Assembly: GCA_963752755.1 (NCBI GenBank)
Contig: CAVVZJ010000003.1
Coordinates: 310,001 to 374,000, forward strand
Reading direction: 5' to 3'
DNA from: CAVVZJ01 sp963752755
Lineage (GTDB): Bacteria > Planctomycetota > Planctomycetia > Isosphaerales > Isosphaeraceae
Length of the DNA stretch: 64,000 bases
Below, piece by piece: positions 26,455 to 36,342 of this stretch. Positions within the stretch are counted from its first letter, which is position 1, and every line of letters begins with the position of its first letter. A program made the translations under genes and the position numbers. Below the pieces are notes generated by a model, which saw only the letters and a list, made by a program, of their open reading frames with translations, was not told where the DNA came from and did no database searches.

Positions 26455-26904
26455 GGAGTAGCTCCGTCGATCCGATCGACGCGGTGGGCAGGCTCACCGG
26501 CGGGGCCCTTCGGCCAATTCCCCGCCTGGTCGGCGGGCGGCGCGAAAGGGATCGGGCCCGCACCGATGCAACGGTGGGGCAACCTAACCTGTGAGTGTAA
26601 TGGCGGCGGGACGTCGTTCCAAGACCCTGGCGCACCATCGTGGGCGTCCGAGCCTGGGCATGTGGCCCTGAGTCAACGCCACAAGGGCCGCCAGGCACGC
26701 GTTTCGGAGTGACGAAAAAAAGAGGGCGAGGGTCCCCTCGGATCGCTCCCAGCGACCCGCCCCCCGCCCTCGGTCCAACGCCCCTCCCCAAGGCGTTGGG
26801 CTCGCGACTTCGGACCGCCCTCGCGGCTGCCGAGCCGGGCCAGCGGCCGATCCTGACGATCGACCGACTACCCGCCTGGACCCTAGGCCCGGATCGACCG
26901 CCTG
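26455..26904. other. Intergenic region between birA and the TPR gene
   Basis: No supported gene. On the minus strand this region holds the 3' end of the birA transcript and the promoter region of the TPR gene. A run of seven A at 26714-26720 follows GTGACG but no convincing terminator stem is seen. Confidence 0.3.
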
Positions 26905-27876
26905 TCAAACCCCGGCGCCGGTGGCTGGCTCCTCGGCGTCGAACGACGTGACCTCGGCGTGCGCGACCTGCCGGAGCCCGCCGTCGTCGTCCTCGATCGT
27001 CAGGCCGGCGGTGAGGTCGGCGGCAACCAGGCGGCCGGAGACGGATTCGGCGCGCGTTTCCAGGCGGACGAAACGGCCGAGGGGCTCCAGACGCGATTGC
27101 CAGGCGGTGTTGAGGGCCACGGCGCCCGCTTCAAGGGCCAGACCATAGTGGCGGTCCAGGCCGCGGAGGAGGCCGCGCGTCAGCTCAGAGCGGTCATGCC
27201 GCGTGCCGGTCAGAGCCTGGAGTGACGTGGCCGATCTGCGCAGCTCGTCCGGCAGATCGTCGGTCACCGTGTTGACGTTCAGGCCGAGGCCGATGACCGT
27301 GCCCCGACCTCGCTCGACCAGGATGCCGGCGAGCTTCCGGCCATCCACACGAACATCGTTGGGCCACTTGATCCGGGCGGAATGGCCCGTCACCTGCTCG
27401 ACCAGCTCGGCGACCGCCACGGCTCCCAGCGCCGTGAGCCAACCCACGTCGGCCAGCGACTCCGGCGGGAAGATCAGGACCGACATCAAGAGTCCCGACC
27501 GCGGCGCCGACGACCACGACCGGCCCCGACGGCCCCGGCCCGCGGTCTGTTCCTCGGCCATCACGACCAGACCGTCATTGGCCCGCGAGACCGCGGCCAG
27601 GGCGGCGAGATCGTTGGTACTCCCCAGGCGACTCCAGACCGCGATCCGGCGTCCGATCCGCGACGTGCCCAGTTCCCACTCGATCTGATCGGGGCAAAGT
27701 CGCTCGGCCGGGCCTCGGTATGCCACGCAGGCGTCCGGCCCACGTTTCAGCGCGAAGCCGAAGGCTTCGAGCGCCTCCAGGTCTCGGGCCAAGGCGGCGG
27801 GGTCGTCGTCGAGATCGGCCAGCGGGACGGGCACTCCGCCCGCGTCGCGCAGCCGTTGCAAGAGGCCGATGTTCAC
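26905..27876 (-). CDS. birA: Biotin--[acetyl-CoA-carboxylase] ligase
   Basis: BirA activates biotin with ATP and attaches it to the biotin carboxyl carrier protein. The 323-residue protein starts at a GTG (27876). An N-terminal winged-helix-like segment (NIGLLQRLRDAGGVPVPLAD) suggests a bifunctional ligase/regulator. The catalytic domain shows STNDLAALA, the biotin loop GRGRRGRSWSSAPRSGLLMS, KWPNDVRVDGRKLAGILVE, GLGLNVN, and a small C-terminal SH3-like domain. An IS5-type element is inserted only 12 bases upstream of the start codon, so the native promoter is probably displaced. Confidence 0.92.
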   Translation of the reverse strand: MNIGLLQRLRDAGGVPVPLADLDDDPAALARDLEALEAFGFALKRGPDACVAYRGPAERLCPDQIEWELGTSRIGRRIAVWSRLGSTNDLAALAAVSRANDGLVVMAEEQTAGRGRRGRSWSSAPRSGLLMSVLIFPPESLADVGWLTALGAVAVAELVEQVTGHSARIKWPNDVRVDGRKLAGILVERGRGTVIGLGLNVNTVTDDLPDELRRSATSLQALTGTRHDRSELTRGLLRGLDRHYGLALEAGAVALNTAWQSRLEPLGRFVRLETRAESVSGRLVAADLTAGLTIEDDDGGLRQVAHAEVTSFDAEEPATGAGV

Positions 27877-27891
27877 GCCGACAGTCCCTTA

Positions 27892-28801
27892 GAGCGCTCG
27901 GAAATAATGAGCCGAACGGCACACTGACTGCTCCTTCGTGAATCGGAGAGTGAGCCCCGGGACCGAAGGAGCACAGGCCATGAAACCGCTCGTCAGCGAT
28001 GCCCTCTGGGAACGCCTCCAACCGCTGCTGCCGCCCCCGCCCCCACGCCGCTTCCGCTTCCCCGGCCGCAAGCCCCTGGATTACCGCAAGATCCTCACCG
28101 GCATCCTCTTCGTGCTCAAGACCGGCATCGCCTGGGACGACCTGCCCGCCGAGTGGGGCTGCGGCTGCGGCAAGACCTGTAGTCACTACCTGCGACTCTG
28201 GCACCAGGCGGGCGTCTGGCTCAAGTTGCACGCCGTGTTGCTGGCCGAACTCAACGGCGCCGACCAGATCGACTGGGAGCGGGCGCTGATCGACGCCTCC
28301 TTTGCCGAGGCTCCCGAAGGGGGCGAGGACACGGGCCCAAATCCCACCGACCGCGGCAGATCGGGCAGCAAGCACCACGTGATGACCGATGCGCACGGTA
28401 TCCCCTTGTCCGCGACCGTGACCGCGGCCAACGTCAACGAGGTCACGCAAGTCTTCGCGGTCCTGGACGACATGCCGCCGGTCGGCGGCAAGCCCGGGCC
28501 GAAGCGGCAGAAGCCCGAGCGCCTGCAAGGCGACCGCGGCTATGACTCCGAACCGGTGCGGCAGGAGTTGCGCCGGCGGGGGATCACCCCGATCCTGGCC
28601 GCCCGCAACACCGAGCACGGGAGCGGGCTGGGGGTCTTCCGCTGGTTCGTGGAGCGGACCATCTCCTGGCTGCATTCGTTCGGCCGCCTGCGGCGCCGTC
28701 TGGATCGGCTCACGGAGCTTCAGGAGGCGTTCCTCCATCTGGCCTGTGCCCTGATCTGTTTGAGGTTCCTGGGACCATAACCTCATTTTTTCCGAGCGCT
28801 C
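27892..28801 (+). mobile_element. IS5-family (IS427-like) insertion sequence, intact
   Basis: The terminal repeats GAGCGCTCGGAAATAATGAG (left) and GAGCGCTCGGAAAAAATGAG (right, reverse complement) bound a 910-base element. A TTA target duplication flanks it at 27889-27891 and 28802-28804. It carries one transposase gene. The right copy of TTA is also the start of the TTAG repeat flanking the neighbouring MITE-like element. Confidence 0.9.
27980..28780 (+). CDS. IS5-family transposase
   Basis: The start at ATG 27980 (MKPLVSDALWERLQPLLPPP) is preceded by GAAGGA; an upstream in-frame ATG exists at 27938. The 266-residue protein has the N-terminal IS5 domain (RKILTGILFVLKTGIAWDDL), the first Asp in RALIDASFAEAP, the region SGSKHHVMTDAHGIPLSATV, the second Asp in LQGDRGYDSEPVRQELRRRG, and the C-terminal VFRWFVERTISWLHSFGRLR with the catalytic Glu. 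All catalytic regions are in one frame. Confidence 0.92.
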   Translation: MKPLVSDALWERLQPLLPPPPPRRFRFPGRKPLDYRKILTGILFVLKTGIAWDDLPAEWGCGCGKTCSHYLRLWHQAGVWLKLHAVLLAELNGADQIDWERALIDASFAEAPEGGEDTGPNPTDRGRSGSKHHVMTDAHGIPLSATVTAANVNEVTQVFAVLDDMPPVGGKPGPKRQKPERLQGDRGYDSEPVRQELRRRGITPILAARNTEHGSGLGVFRWFVERTISWLHSFGRLRRRLDRLTELQEAFLHLACALICLRFLGP

Positions 28802-28805
28802 TTAG

Positions 28806-28984
28806 TACTACTCCGTTACGATCTCCTGCCGGATTTGCATTGATGCGTGACATCGGATTCCGCAACTCTCTGACCTCTCTTGATTTGCGTCGGGTTACAT
28901 GGACGCAATTGCCAAGAATCGATCATTCGAGCGATGCCGTAAACCATTGTCTTGCAATAAGTTGTACGACGTAACGGAGTAGTA
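28806..28984. repeat. MITE-like element, 179 bases, perfect 15-bp terminal repeats
   Basis: TACTACTCCGTTACG at 28806-28820 and its exact reverse complement at 28970-28984 bound a non-coding segment. TTAG occurs directly on both sides (28802-28805 and 28985-28988), consistent with a 4-base target duplication. The inside is AT-richer than the surroundings and has no frame of note. No transposase with such ends is visible in the window. Confidence 0.75.
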
Positions 28985-28986
28985 TT

Positions 28987-29142
28987 AGGAGTTACGCCGT
29001 TGGCATGAGTACCAGGAGTAGGCCCGACTTCAGTCGGGCCGAAAGTTCTTGGACTCCTTGGAATTCTGGCCCGACTGAAGTCGGGCCTACTCCTTTCGGC
29101 ATCGGCCAAAGCTCGGGCGAAAGGGCCCACTGCGTCACTCCT
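28987..29142. repeat. Palindromic MITE-like element, copy 1
   Basis: The ends AGGAGTTACGCCGTTGG and CCCACTGCGTCACTCCT are imperfect inverted repeats. Inside is a perfect inverted pair GGAGTAGGCCCGACTTCAGT...ACTGAAGTCGGGCCTACTCC around a short variable spacer (29017-29093). A second copy lies at 38705-38859. Its left end abuts the 179-base element. Its right end reaches the nadC stop codon (TAG, read from 29141-29143). Confidence 0.85.
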
Positions 29143-30157
29143 ATCCCTTTGGGTGATCGGGCGATCCTTTGGATGGACGTGGAGGGCCCGCCTTCAGCCG
29201 GCTTCCTGAAGGTGGGCCGCCCGGGCTCGAGGTGGAAGGCATCGCGGTTTGCTCGATTTCGAGGGCGATGTCGAGGGACGGGGCAGAGTGGGTGAGGGCA
29301 CCGACGCTGATCCGGTCCACACCGGTCCGGGCGATCGCGGCGACGGTCTGGAGGTTCACTCCTCCGGAAGCCTCCAGCGCGATCGCACGCGCCCGCTCGT
29401 CACGGAGGCGGACCGCGGCAGCGAGGGATTCCAGGCCGAAATTGTCAAGCAGGATGATCTCCGGGCCGCAAGCGAGGGCGCGTTCGAGCTGACCGAGCGA
29501 ATCGACTTCGATCTCAATGGGCGTCCCCGGCGGGGCCTGCGAACGCGCCGAGGCGATGGCCTGGGCGATCGGGTCCGCCTCGCCGCGGGAAGCCATGGCG
29601 GCAAGGTGGTTGTCCTTGATGAGAACGCCGTCGTAAAGGCCGATCCGATGGTTCCGACCACCGCCGCGCCGAACGGCGTATTTCTCCAGGCCACGCCAGC
29701 CAGGCGTGGTCTTGCGGGTGTCGAGCACGACGGCGGGGTTCCAGGCGACCGCCGCCACGAAGTGGGCGGTCATGCTGGCCACACCGCTGAGGCGCTGGAG
29801 GAAGTTCAACGCCGTGCGCTCGATCGCCAGGATCGACCGCAACGGACCGGAGATGCTGGCGATCCGCGTCCCGCGCTCGACCCGCTCACCGTCTTCGAGA
29901 GCGAGTCGCAACGAGCCGGCGTCCAGACCGAACCGCTCGGCGATCAAGGCCACGACGGGCAGGCCACAGACGACCCCCGGGGCTCGGGCGACGAAGTCAC
30001 CCAGGCCGAGGGCTTCGGGGGGAATCGTGGCCAGGGAGGTCACGTCACCGCCCTCGCCGAGGTCTTCGGCGAGCGCCAGCTCGATCAGGGCGTCGGCACA
30101 GCGCCGCTCGGCCTCTCCGAAGTCGAAAGGGAAGGGCGGGGCATCGTCTGCGCTCAT
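29141..30157 (-). CDS. nadC: Nicotinate-nucleotide diphosphorylase (quinolinate phosphoribosyltransferase)
   Basis: NadC converts quinolinate and PRPP to nicotinate mononucleotide in de novo NAD synthesis. From the ATG at 30157, 338 residues show LAEDLGEGGDVTSLATIP, ERTALNFLQRLSGVASMTA, LDTRKTTPGWRGLEKYAVRR, GGGRNHRIGLYDGVLIKDNH, IEIEVDSLGQLERALACGPE, ILLDNFGLESL, and EASGGVNLQTVAAIARTGVD with ISVGALTHSAPSLDIALEI. The roughly 40-residue tail after that is Pro/Ser-rich and unusual; its last bases and stop codon are supplied by an adjacent repeat, so the original end may have been altered. Its ATG overlaps the TGA of the upstream DUF2784 gene. Confidence 0.93.
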   Translation of the reverse strand: MSADDAPPFPFDFGEAERRCADALIELALAEDLGEGGDVTSLATIPPEALGLGDFVARAPGVVCGLPVVALIAERFGLDAGSLRLALEDGERVERGTRIASISGPLRSILAIERTALNFLQRLSGVASMTAHFVAAVAWNPAVVLDTRKTTPGWRGLEKYAVRRGGGRNHRIGLYDGVLIKDNHLAAMASRGEADPIAQAIASARSQAPPGTPIEIEVDSLGQLERALACGPEIILLDNFGLESLAAAVRLRDERARAIALEASGGVNLQTVAAIARTGVDRISVGALTHSAPSLDIALEIEQTAMPSTSSPGGPPSGSRLKAGPPRPSKGSPDHPKG

Positions 30158-30560
30158 GGCTGGTCCTTCCCGCCTCCGGGCCAGCGCGGCGGGGCGAGCA
30201 CGAACGTCGCCAGGACCACCAGCCCGAACAGCGTATAGACCAGCGTAAACACCCAGGGCTCGGCACGGAAGAAGATCAGCCGATGTGCCCAGTAGCCGAT
30301 GAAGTCGCCCGGGTAGTCCGACTCCCCTGCGAGCCGCCGCAACTCGTTTTCCCACAAGGTCAATGGGCATGGAACCCCCAGCCACGATTCGAGAACGACA
30401 TAGGCGATCATCGCCAGATGCGTCATCCTCAGGGCGAAGCTCCGCGCCCATCGCCGTCCAGTGCCAGACCGATCAGGATGGCTAATTGGCCAAACACCAC
30501 GAATCCAACCCAGCCTGCGTGCAAGGCCACAATCAGATCCGCAAGGATGCGATAGCCCAC
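30154..30560 (-). CDS. DUF2784 membrane protein, one frame change
   Basis: The N-terminal half, from a GTG at about 30560, reads VGYRILADLIVALHAGWVGF and VVFGQLAILIGLALDGDGR. The frame then changes near 30445, and RSFALRMTHLAMIAYVVLES, WLGVPCPLTLWENELRRLAG and WVFTLVYTLFGLVVLATFVL complete the four-helix DUF2784 pattern. The family has no known biochemical role. The stop overlaps the nadC start (ATGA), so the two genes are probably co-transcribed. The start codon choice is uncertain. Confidence 0.7.
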
Positions 30561-30711
30561 GAGGCTTGTCCCTCCTCTCACCAGGACCAGTCGAGGCCCG
30601 GCGCCTCGCCGCATCTGGTACGACGCGGGGGTGGATCGGCGTTGGGCGGTCGAGTGACACCAGCGAGCCGCCGGGGCAGTCGCTTCGAGGAGCGATCCGC
30701 TTGAGTCGGGC

Positions 30712-33700
30712 TCAATCGCTCCAGATGCGGAGACTCCGGTCGGCGGAGCCGGAGACGAGGTGGTGGCCGTCCGGGCTGAAGGCCAGGGCGACGATGCCGT
30801 TGTCGTGGCCGCGGAGGCTGAGCAGTTCCTCGCCGGTGGCGACGTTCCAGAGCTTGACCAGTTTGTCGAAGCCGGCCGAGGCGAGGCGGTGGCCGTCGGG
30901 ACTGAAGGCGAGGCCGTGGACTTCCTCCATGTGGCCTTCGAGCGTTTGGACGAGGTGGCCGGTGGCGACGTCCCAGAGTCGGATGACGCGGTCCTTGCCG
31001 GCCGAGGCGAGCAGGCGACCATCGGGGTGGAAAGTGACGGTCAGAACCTCGTCGCGATGACGTCGAAGCCGATGGATCACGCGACCATTGCGGGCGTCGA
31101 GGATCAGGACATCGCAGCCACCGACACTGGCCGTGGTCTGATCACCGCAAGCCACGGCCAGAAGTTTGCCGTCAGGGCTGAACGTGGCCTCATGCACCCG
31201 GGGGAGAGCGTGTCGCCAGATCGGCCGGGGCGGGGTGACGGTCGAATCCCAGAGGATCAGTTCGCCGCCGGTCTGACCGGTCAGGGTCGGGCTGGAGGAC
31301 GAGACAAGGCGGCGGCCGTCGGGGCGGAAGGCGAGGCTGGAGAGGCTCAGGCGGTGGGCGTTGAGCATCCCGAGCAGGCGGCCATCCTGGGTGTCCCAGA
31401 ACCGGAGCTTGCCGTAGGTGTCACCCGAGGCGAGCAGCCGGCCGCCGGGCTGAAGCGCGACGGCCAAGACCCAGCCCTTGTGCCCGGCGAGGGTCTGGAC
31501 CCAGCGACCGTTCTCGGGGTTGCGCAACGCGATCGTGTTGTCGCCGGAGCCACTGACCAGCAGGGGGGCCTGCGGCGCGGAAGGCGAGGCTGGTGACCCA
31601 GCCCTCGTGGTCCCGTCGGGTGATCGGCTCCTCGGCGTCAAGGTCCCAGAGCTTGACGGTGCCGTCGCCGCCGGCCGAGGCGAGCCAGGTGCCGGAGGGA
31701 GAAAAGGCCAGGTCGCGAACACCGGTGGCGAGGTTGGCATGGCCGCGAAGCGTGCGGAGCAACCGACCATCGGCCGGGTCCCAGACCTGGATGCTGCCAT
31801 CATCGCCCGTGGAGACGAGGTTCTGGCCGTCCGGACTGAAGGCGAGTGCCTGGACATGGCCCTTGTGGGCCTCGATGCGGTTCTGCACCTCGCCGGTGGC
31901 GAGATTCCAGAGGCGAACGGTCTTGTCCCAGCCGCCGGTGGCCAGCCGGCAGCCGTCAGGGCTGAAGGCCACGGCATAGACCCAGCTCGTATGGCCGCGC
32001 AGGGTCTCGATTCGCTCGTGCTTGATGGCGTCCCAGAGTTCGACCATCCCGGAGCCGGCGACCGCGATCTGGCGACCGTCGGGGCGGAAGGCCAGGGCAT
32101 TGACCGCGCCGACGCCGATCACATGGTCGAACGCCAGTTCCCCGCCTTCAACGTCCCAGAGCTTCAACCGGCCCTCGGCGTAGTCCCCGCTGTAGAGGCC
32201 GCTGGCGGCGGCGACGATCCGCCCGTCGGGACTGAAGGCGATGTCGAGCACGTTCAGATGGGGCTCGGGGCGATCGAGCAGGAGGCGGCCCGTGCGGGTT
32301 TCCCAGATGGTCAGTCGGCCCTCGGTCGGAGGGTCAAGTCCGTAGTAGCCGCTGCCGACGGCGATCCGGGAGCCATCCGGGCTGAAGGCGATCGCACGAA
32401 CACTGCCGCGGATGCCCGTGATCCTTCGAAGGACGCGCCGGGTCGCGGCGTCCCAGACGATCAGCTCGGCTTGATCGGTTGACTTCGCATCGTAGAAGGG
32501 CTGGCCGGCGCCGGAGACGATCGTCCGGCCGTCGGGACTGACGGCGACGGCATTGACGCACGCGCTATGTCCGGTGAAGGTCGCGCGTTCCAGGTGGCAG
32601 AGGCGGCGGACGTGCGCCCACTCCCAGCCTCGCAGAGCGACCGGGCAGAGTCCGAGCAGGCGCTCGGCCTCGGTGACGTTGCTGTCGAGCGCCTCGCGCT
32701 GGGCCAGATTGATTCGGTTGATGTAAAGCTGCCGGGCCAGCACCCGGGCGGCGTCCTCGGCGCGGAGGCGATGAGCCTCGGTCCGCTTGTTGGCGCCGTT
32801 GAGCAGGATGTTCCCGACGGTCAGACCGACCACGGCGGTCAGGAGCAGGACGCCGACGCCGACGGCCACCGAGCGGTGACGACGTCCCCAGCGGGTCAGG
32901 CGGATCGAGAGCGGCTCGCGGTAGATCGAGACCGGCTCATCCGCCATCCAGTGCTCAACATCCGAGGCAAGTTCGCTAGGCGATTCGTAGCGGGCGGCGG
33001 GATCCGTCGCCATCGCCTTCTGGCAGACCGCTTCGAGCGCCGGGGGCACGCTCCGGCGGACCGAACGGGGCGCCGGGAACTGCCCAGCCTTCACGGCCTC
33101 GAGCACATCGTCAACCTGACTGCCATCGAACGGCGCCCGGCCGGTCAGGAGGAAGTAAAACGTGGCGCCCAGGCTATAAACGTCGGTGGCCGGACCGAGC
33201 TTGTCGATCTTCCCGGCCGCCTGCTCGGGACTCATGAACTGGGGCGTGCCGATCGTCGTGCCGTCGCGGGTCTCGTTGTGGGGATCGATCGCGCCGACCC
33301 CTCCCGGGCTCGGGGTCGACTCATCCGTGTCGGACGCCACCGAGTCCGTGGTGAACGGCTTGGCCAGACCCCAGTCGACGACCAGCGTCTCACCGTAGCT
33401 ACCCAGCAGGACATTCGACGGCTTCAGATCACGGTGGATCACGCCCCGGCTATGGGCATAAGCGATGATGTCACAGACGGTGAGAAACCGCCGGAGTAGC
33501 TCGCGGAAGGGGAGCGAGCGAGCGTTGACCGCGCGGGGACGGCCCCGGCGCAGGTGGAATCGCTGGATGGCCTTCTTGAACGGCTCACCCTCGATCAATC
33601 GCATCGCATAAAAAGGCCGGCCGTCAGGAAAGAGCCCGAGCCCGTGCACGGGCACGATCCCGGGATGCTCCAGGGCGGCCGTCACCTCGGCCTCGACGAG

Positions 33701-34265
33701 AAACCGCGCCGCGGCTCTTCTCATCGTTGGCGAGCCTCGGCTGGATCAACTTCAGGGCGACATCCCGGTGCAACTCCTCATCGTAGCCGACAAAAACCTC
33801 CCCGAGCCCCCCCTTGGCCAGCGGCCGGACGATCCGGTAACGGCGCCCCGGCGGGCCAGGCTCACCCACGACCCGTCCCGTCACCCCACCAGGGACAGTC
33901 GCCGACTGTGTGAGTGTCGGCAACGAGTCGCCGACCGAGGCCGACGAGATCGTGATCGTCTCGGCCATGCCCTGCCGAACCTCCGTCCCCTCGATCGTCT
34001 CGGTGCCTGAGGGGGTGCCACCCGACGCGGCGCCTGGACCGTTCAGCCCCGGCAGCTTACCAAGCTGCCGCTCGACGTCCCGAGCCAGCAGTTCGTGGAC
34101 TTCCCGGCTGATCGCTCCTTGCTCCACCAGGACCTGCCCGAACGGCTTCGACTCATCGCGGACCCAGGCGCGCAGCGCGTCGATCAGGACATCGGCGGCG
34201 ATCAGGTTCCGCTCGACGACCAGCAAGGACAGCAGCAGGTTCCGGTCTGCGGACGGGTGGGGCAT
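30712..34265 (-). CDS. Membrane Ser/Thr protein kinase fused to WD40 repeats, two frame changes
   Basis: From ATG 34265 about 120 residues precede the kinase domain. That domain has the Gly loop in IVRPLAKGGLGEVFVGYDEE, the Lys in DVALKLI, HRD in GVIHRDLKPSNVLLGSYGE, DWG in VVDWGLAKPF (instead of DFG), and TIGTPQFMSPEQAAGKIDKL. A membrane helix (SVAVGVGVLLLTAVVGLTVG) follows, then about a dozen WD40 units (WVYAVAFSPDGCRLATGGWD, TVRLWNLATGEVQ, and so on) to the end. Frames change at about 33710 and in a G6 run at 31563-31568; both sides keep family sequence without gaps, so indel errors are likely. The total is about 1185 residues. Such kinase-WD40 receptors are common in Planctomycetota. Confidence 0.88.
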
Positions 34266-34371
34266 CGTGAGCGATCCCGGCCGGAAGACCACCCGCGGCC
34301 GGCGGGACGTACCTCGGAAGGCGGCTTATCGAAGTACGAGACGCTATCATAGCGCCTCAATGACCGCGCAA

Positions 34372-35401
34372 TCAATCGCGTGGCGTCGCTGCTCGACGCC
34401 GCAACGCCTGAAGCCTGGCCAGCGGGCTCGACGGCGGGTGCGGCTCCGCCAGCGGTCGCCGGCAACGGCCCGGCTCCCGGACGATCTGCCAGGGAGCGAA
34501 TCGGCCGTTGGGCCCGTCCCTTGTGTTGATCGTGAACTGGGTGAACTCGCCTGCTCGTTCGGCCTCCGCCTGGAAGAACCCGTCACCACCGAGCAAACCC
34601 ACGACCCGCGCCCCGGCGAATTCCTGTGCCAGGGTCGTCAGCTCCTGCATCAAGGCCGCGAAGCCATCGGTGAAACCCGGCTCGGCGTTCCAGACAACTG
34701 GGTTGTAGTCGAAGAAGGAGAGGGCCTGCACACCCGAGAGCAAGGCGACGTAGGCCATCACCCGGATCGCCGCGATCGGCGGCAAGCCGCGGCCGTCGGA
34801 CCAGGTTTGCAGAACGACCGTCAGCGGCAAATCCCGGCCAACGTGCCGCGACAACGTCGCCGACCGCTCGATCCATTCCGAGACCAGATCCAGGGGCTTC
34901 TGGGCAACATAGGGGTAGGGGTCGATCCGCAAGAGGTCGATCGCGTCGAGGTAGTCCAGGAACATCCACGACCAGCTCGGCGGCCAGCCAGGCTTCGGGC
35001 CATAGATGGTCAGCGAGAGCGACACGTCCGAGCCGGCCTCCCGGATCAGGCGCCGGAGCCGACGATAGACGTCCGGTGCATGGCTATCGAGACCGTTGTC
35101 GTTCGGCTCGTCCATCATGTTGATCGAGGGCGGGCGACTGAGTGACGCGGCGACCTGGAGGACAAAGGCCACCTCGCTCCACGTCGTCGCCCGGTCCCAG
35201 AAGCACGCCAGCACGACCTCCAGGCCCATCGCATCGGCCGGCTCGGCCAGATTGAGCCGGTCGAGGATGACCCGGTTGAATCCCATCTGCTGGAGGGTGC
35301 TGAGGTCCGCCTCGGTCGTGGCGCTCGTAGATCTCAAAGCTCGCGGTGATCCCCGGCCTGTCGCTCGTCGACGAGGTCGCCACCGGCTCAACCGTTGCCA
35401 T
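34372..35401 (-). CDS. TIM-barrel-like putative glycoside hydrolase, one frame change
   Basis: The N-terminus (ATG 35401) reads MATVEPVATSSTSDRPGITA, then SFEIYE. The frame changes at about 35325 into TEADLSTLQQMGFNRVILDR. What follows looks like a (beta-alpha)8 hydrolase: AMGLEVVLACFWDRATTWSE, SINMMDEPNDNGLDSHAPDV with a candidate acid/base Glu, IDLLRIDPYPYVAQKPLDLV, VVLQTWSDGRGLPPIAAIRV and VQALSFFDYNPVVWNAEPGF. No signal peptide is seen. The C-terminal tail is Arg/Pro-rich. The hydrolase idea is inferred from fold-like phrases only. It lies upstream of the kinase gene on the same strand. Confidence 0.5.
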
Positions 35402-35764
35402 GCACACCCTCCCGTCCGCCCACGTCGCGGACCGAAATCGCCGACGGTCCCGGGATTTCCCACGATCGGGCCGGAACCGAGTCTGATTGGACCAGCAAGC
35501 TCGGGCGTTGTCCAAAGAAAAAGTCGGTCGCGACCCGCCCTCCGCGAGCGGTTCCCGGCGGCGTCCCCAGGCCGGCTTTCGACGCACGCCTCTTGACCCG
35601 CCGCGCCCGGGTCTCTACAAAGAGCCTTGTCTCGTGGCCCTATTATGAAATAGGGAAGGGCCACGTCGAGAGCCGAACGCAGGAGAAGCGCGGTCGCTGA
35701 CCGGGGTCGTCCGGCGACCGTGGCAGGCCCGCCCGACTCGCACGCCCCGAGATCGACTTCAGCA
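35402..35764. promoter_or_regulatory. Divergent upstream region of the succinate dehydrogenase genes
   Basis: No gene is supported. A hairpin GTGGCCCTATT / AAATAGGGAAGGGCCAC at 35634-35664 lies about 100 bases before sdhC and could be an operator or leader structure. The region must hold the promoters for sdhC and for the divergent hydrolase-like gene. Exact promoter boxes cannot be assigned. Confidence 0.35.
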
Positions 35765-36289
35765 ATGTCGCAAACGCTTCGCAAGCCGCACGTTTATCGG
35801 CCGGGCCTCTGGACCCGGCTCGGCGAGGGGCTCCGCTACGGCGGTGGCATTGGCCAGTGGTCGTGGTTCTTCCATCGGATCACCGGCCTGGGAATCCTCG
35901 TCTTCCTGATCATCCACATCCTCGACACGTTCTTCGTCGTCGCCTATCCCGGCCTGTATGACCATACGCTGAGCCTCTACGGCGGCCGCTTCCCCTGGAT
36001 GGTCGATGCCCGGGGTCAGCCGATCTATTACTGGCCCCTGCGCTGGGCATTCCGGCTCGGCGAGCTGGGCCTGATCGCCTGCGTCGTCTTCCACGCCGTC
36101 AACGGCGTCCGCGTCGCCTTGGTAGACCTCTGGCCCGGCTCGGCGAAGTATCACAAGCAGATGTTCCAGTGGGTGATGATCGTCTTTCTGGTCATCATGC
36201 TGGTCGTCTCGTTCTTCGTGTTCGTGCCGCTGACGCAGCAGCCCGAGTTCTGGAACTTCCCGCCCGAGATCGAGGCTGCGGCCCGCTGA
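35765..36289 (+). CDS. sdhC: Succinate dehydrogenase cytochrome b subunit
   Basis: This is one of two membrane anchors of complex II, which pass electrons from succinate to quinone. ATG 35765 gives 174 residues. Three helices are visible: GIGQWSWFFHRITGLGILVF (with a likely heme His), GELGLIACVVFHAVNGVRVA, and WVMIVFLVIMLVVSFFVFVP. The SWxxHRxTG phrase is typical of SdhC. The gene is followed 53 bases later by the SdhD/SdhA frame. Confidence 0.88.
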   Translation: MSQTLRKPHVYRPGLWTRLGEGLRYGGGIGQWSWFFHRITGLGILVFLIIHILDTFFVVAYPGLYDHTLSLYGGRFPWMVDARGQPIYYWPLRWAFRLGELGLIACVVFHAVNGVRVALVDLWPGSAKYHKQMFQWVMIVFLVIMLVVSFFVFVPLTQQPEFWNFPPEIEAAAR

Positions 36290-36342
36290 GGCCCGGTCGG
36301 CCCGGCCCCGATTGGCTTGAACCTTGAGAGGAACCGTCCGCG

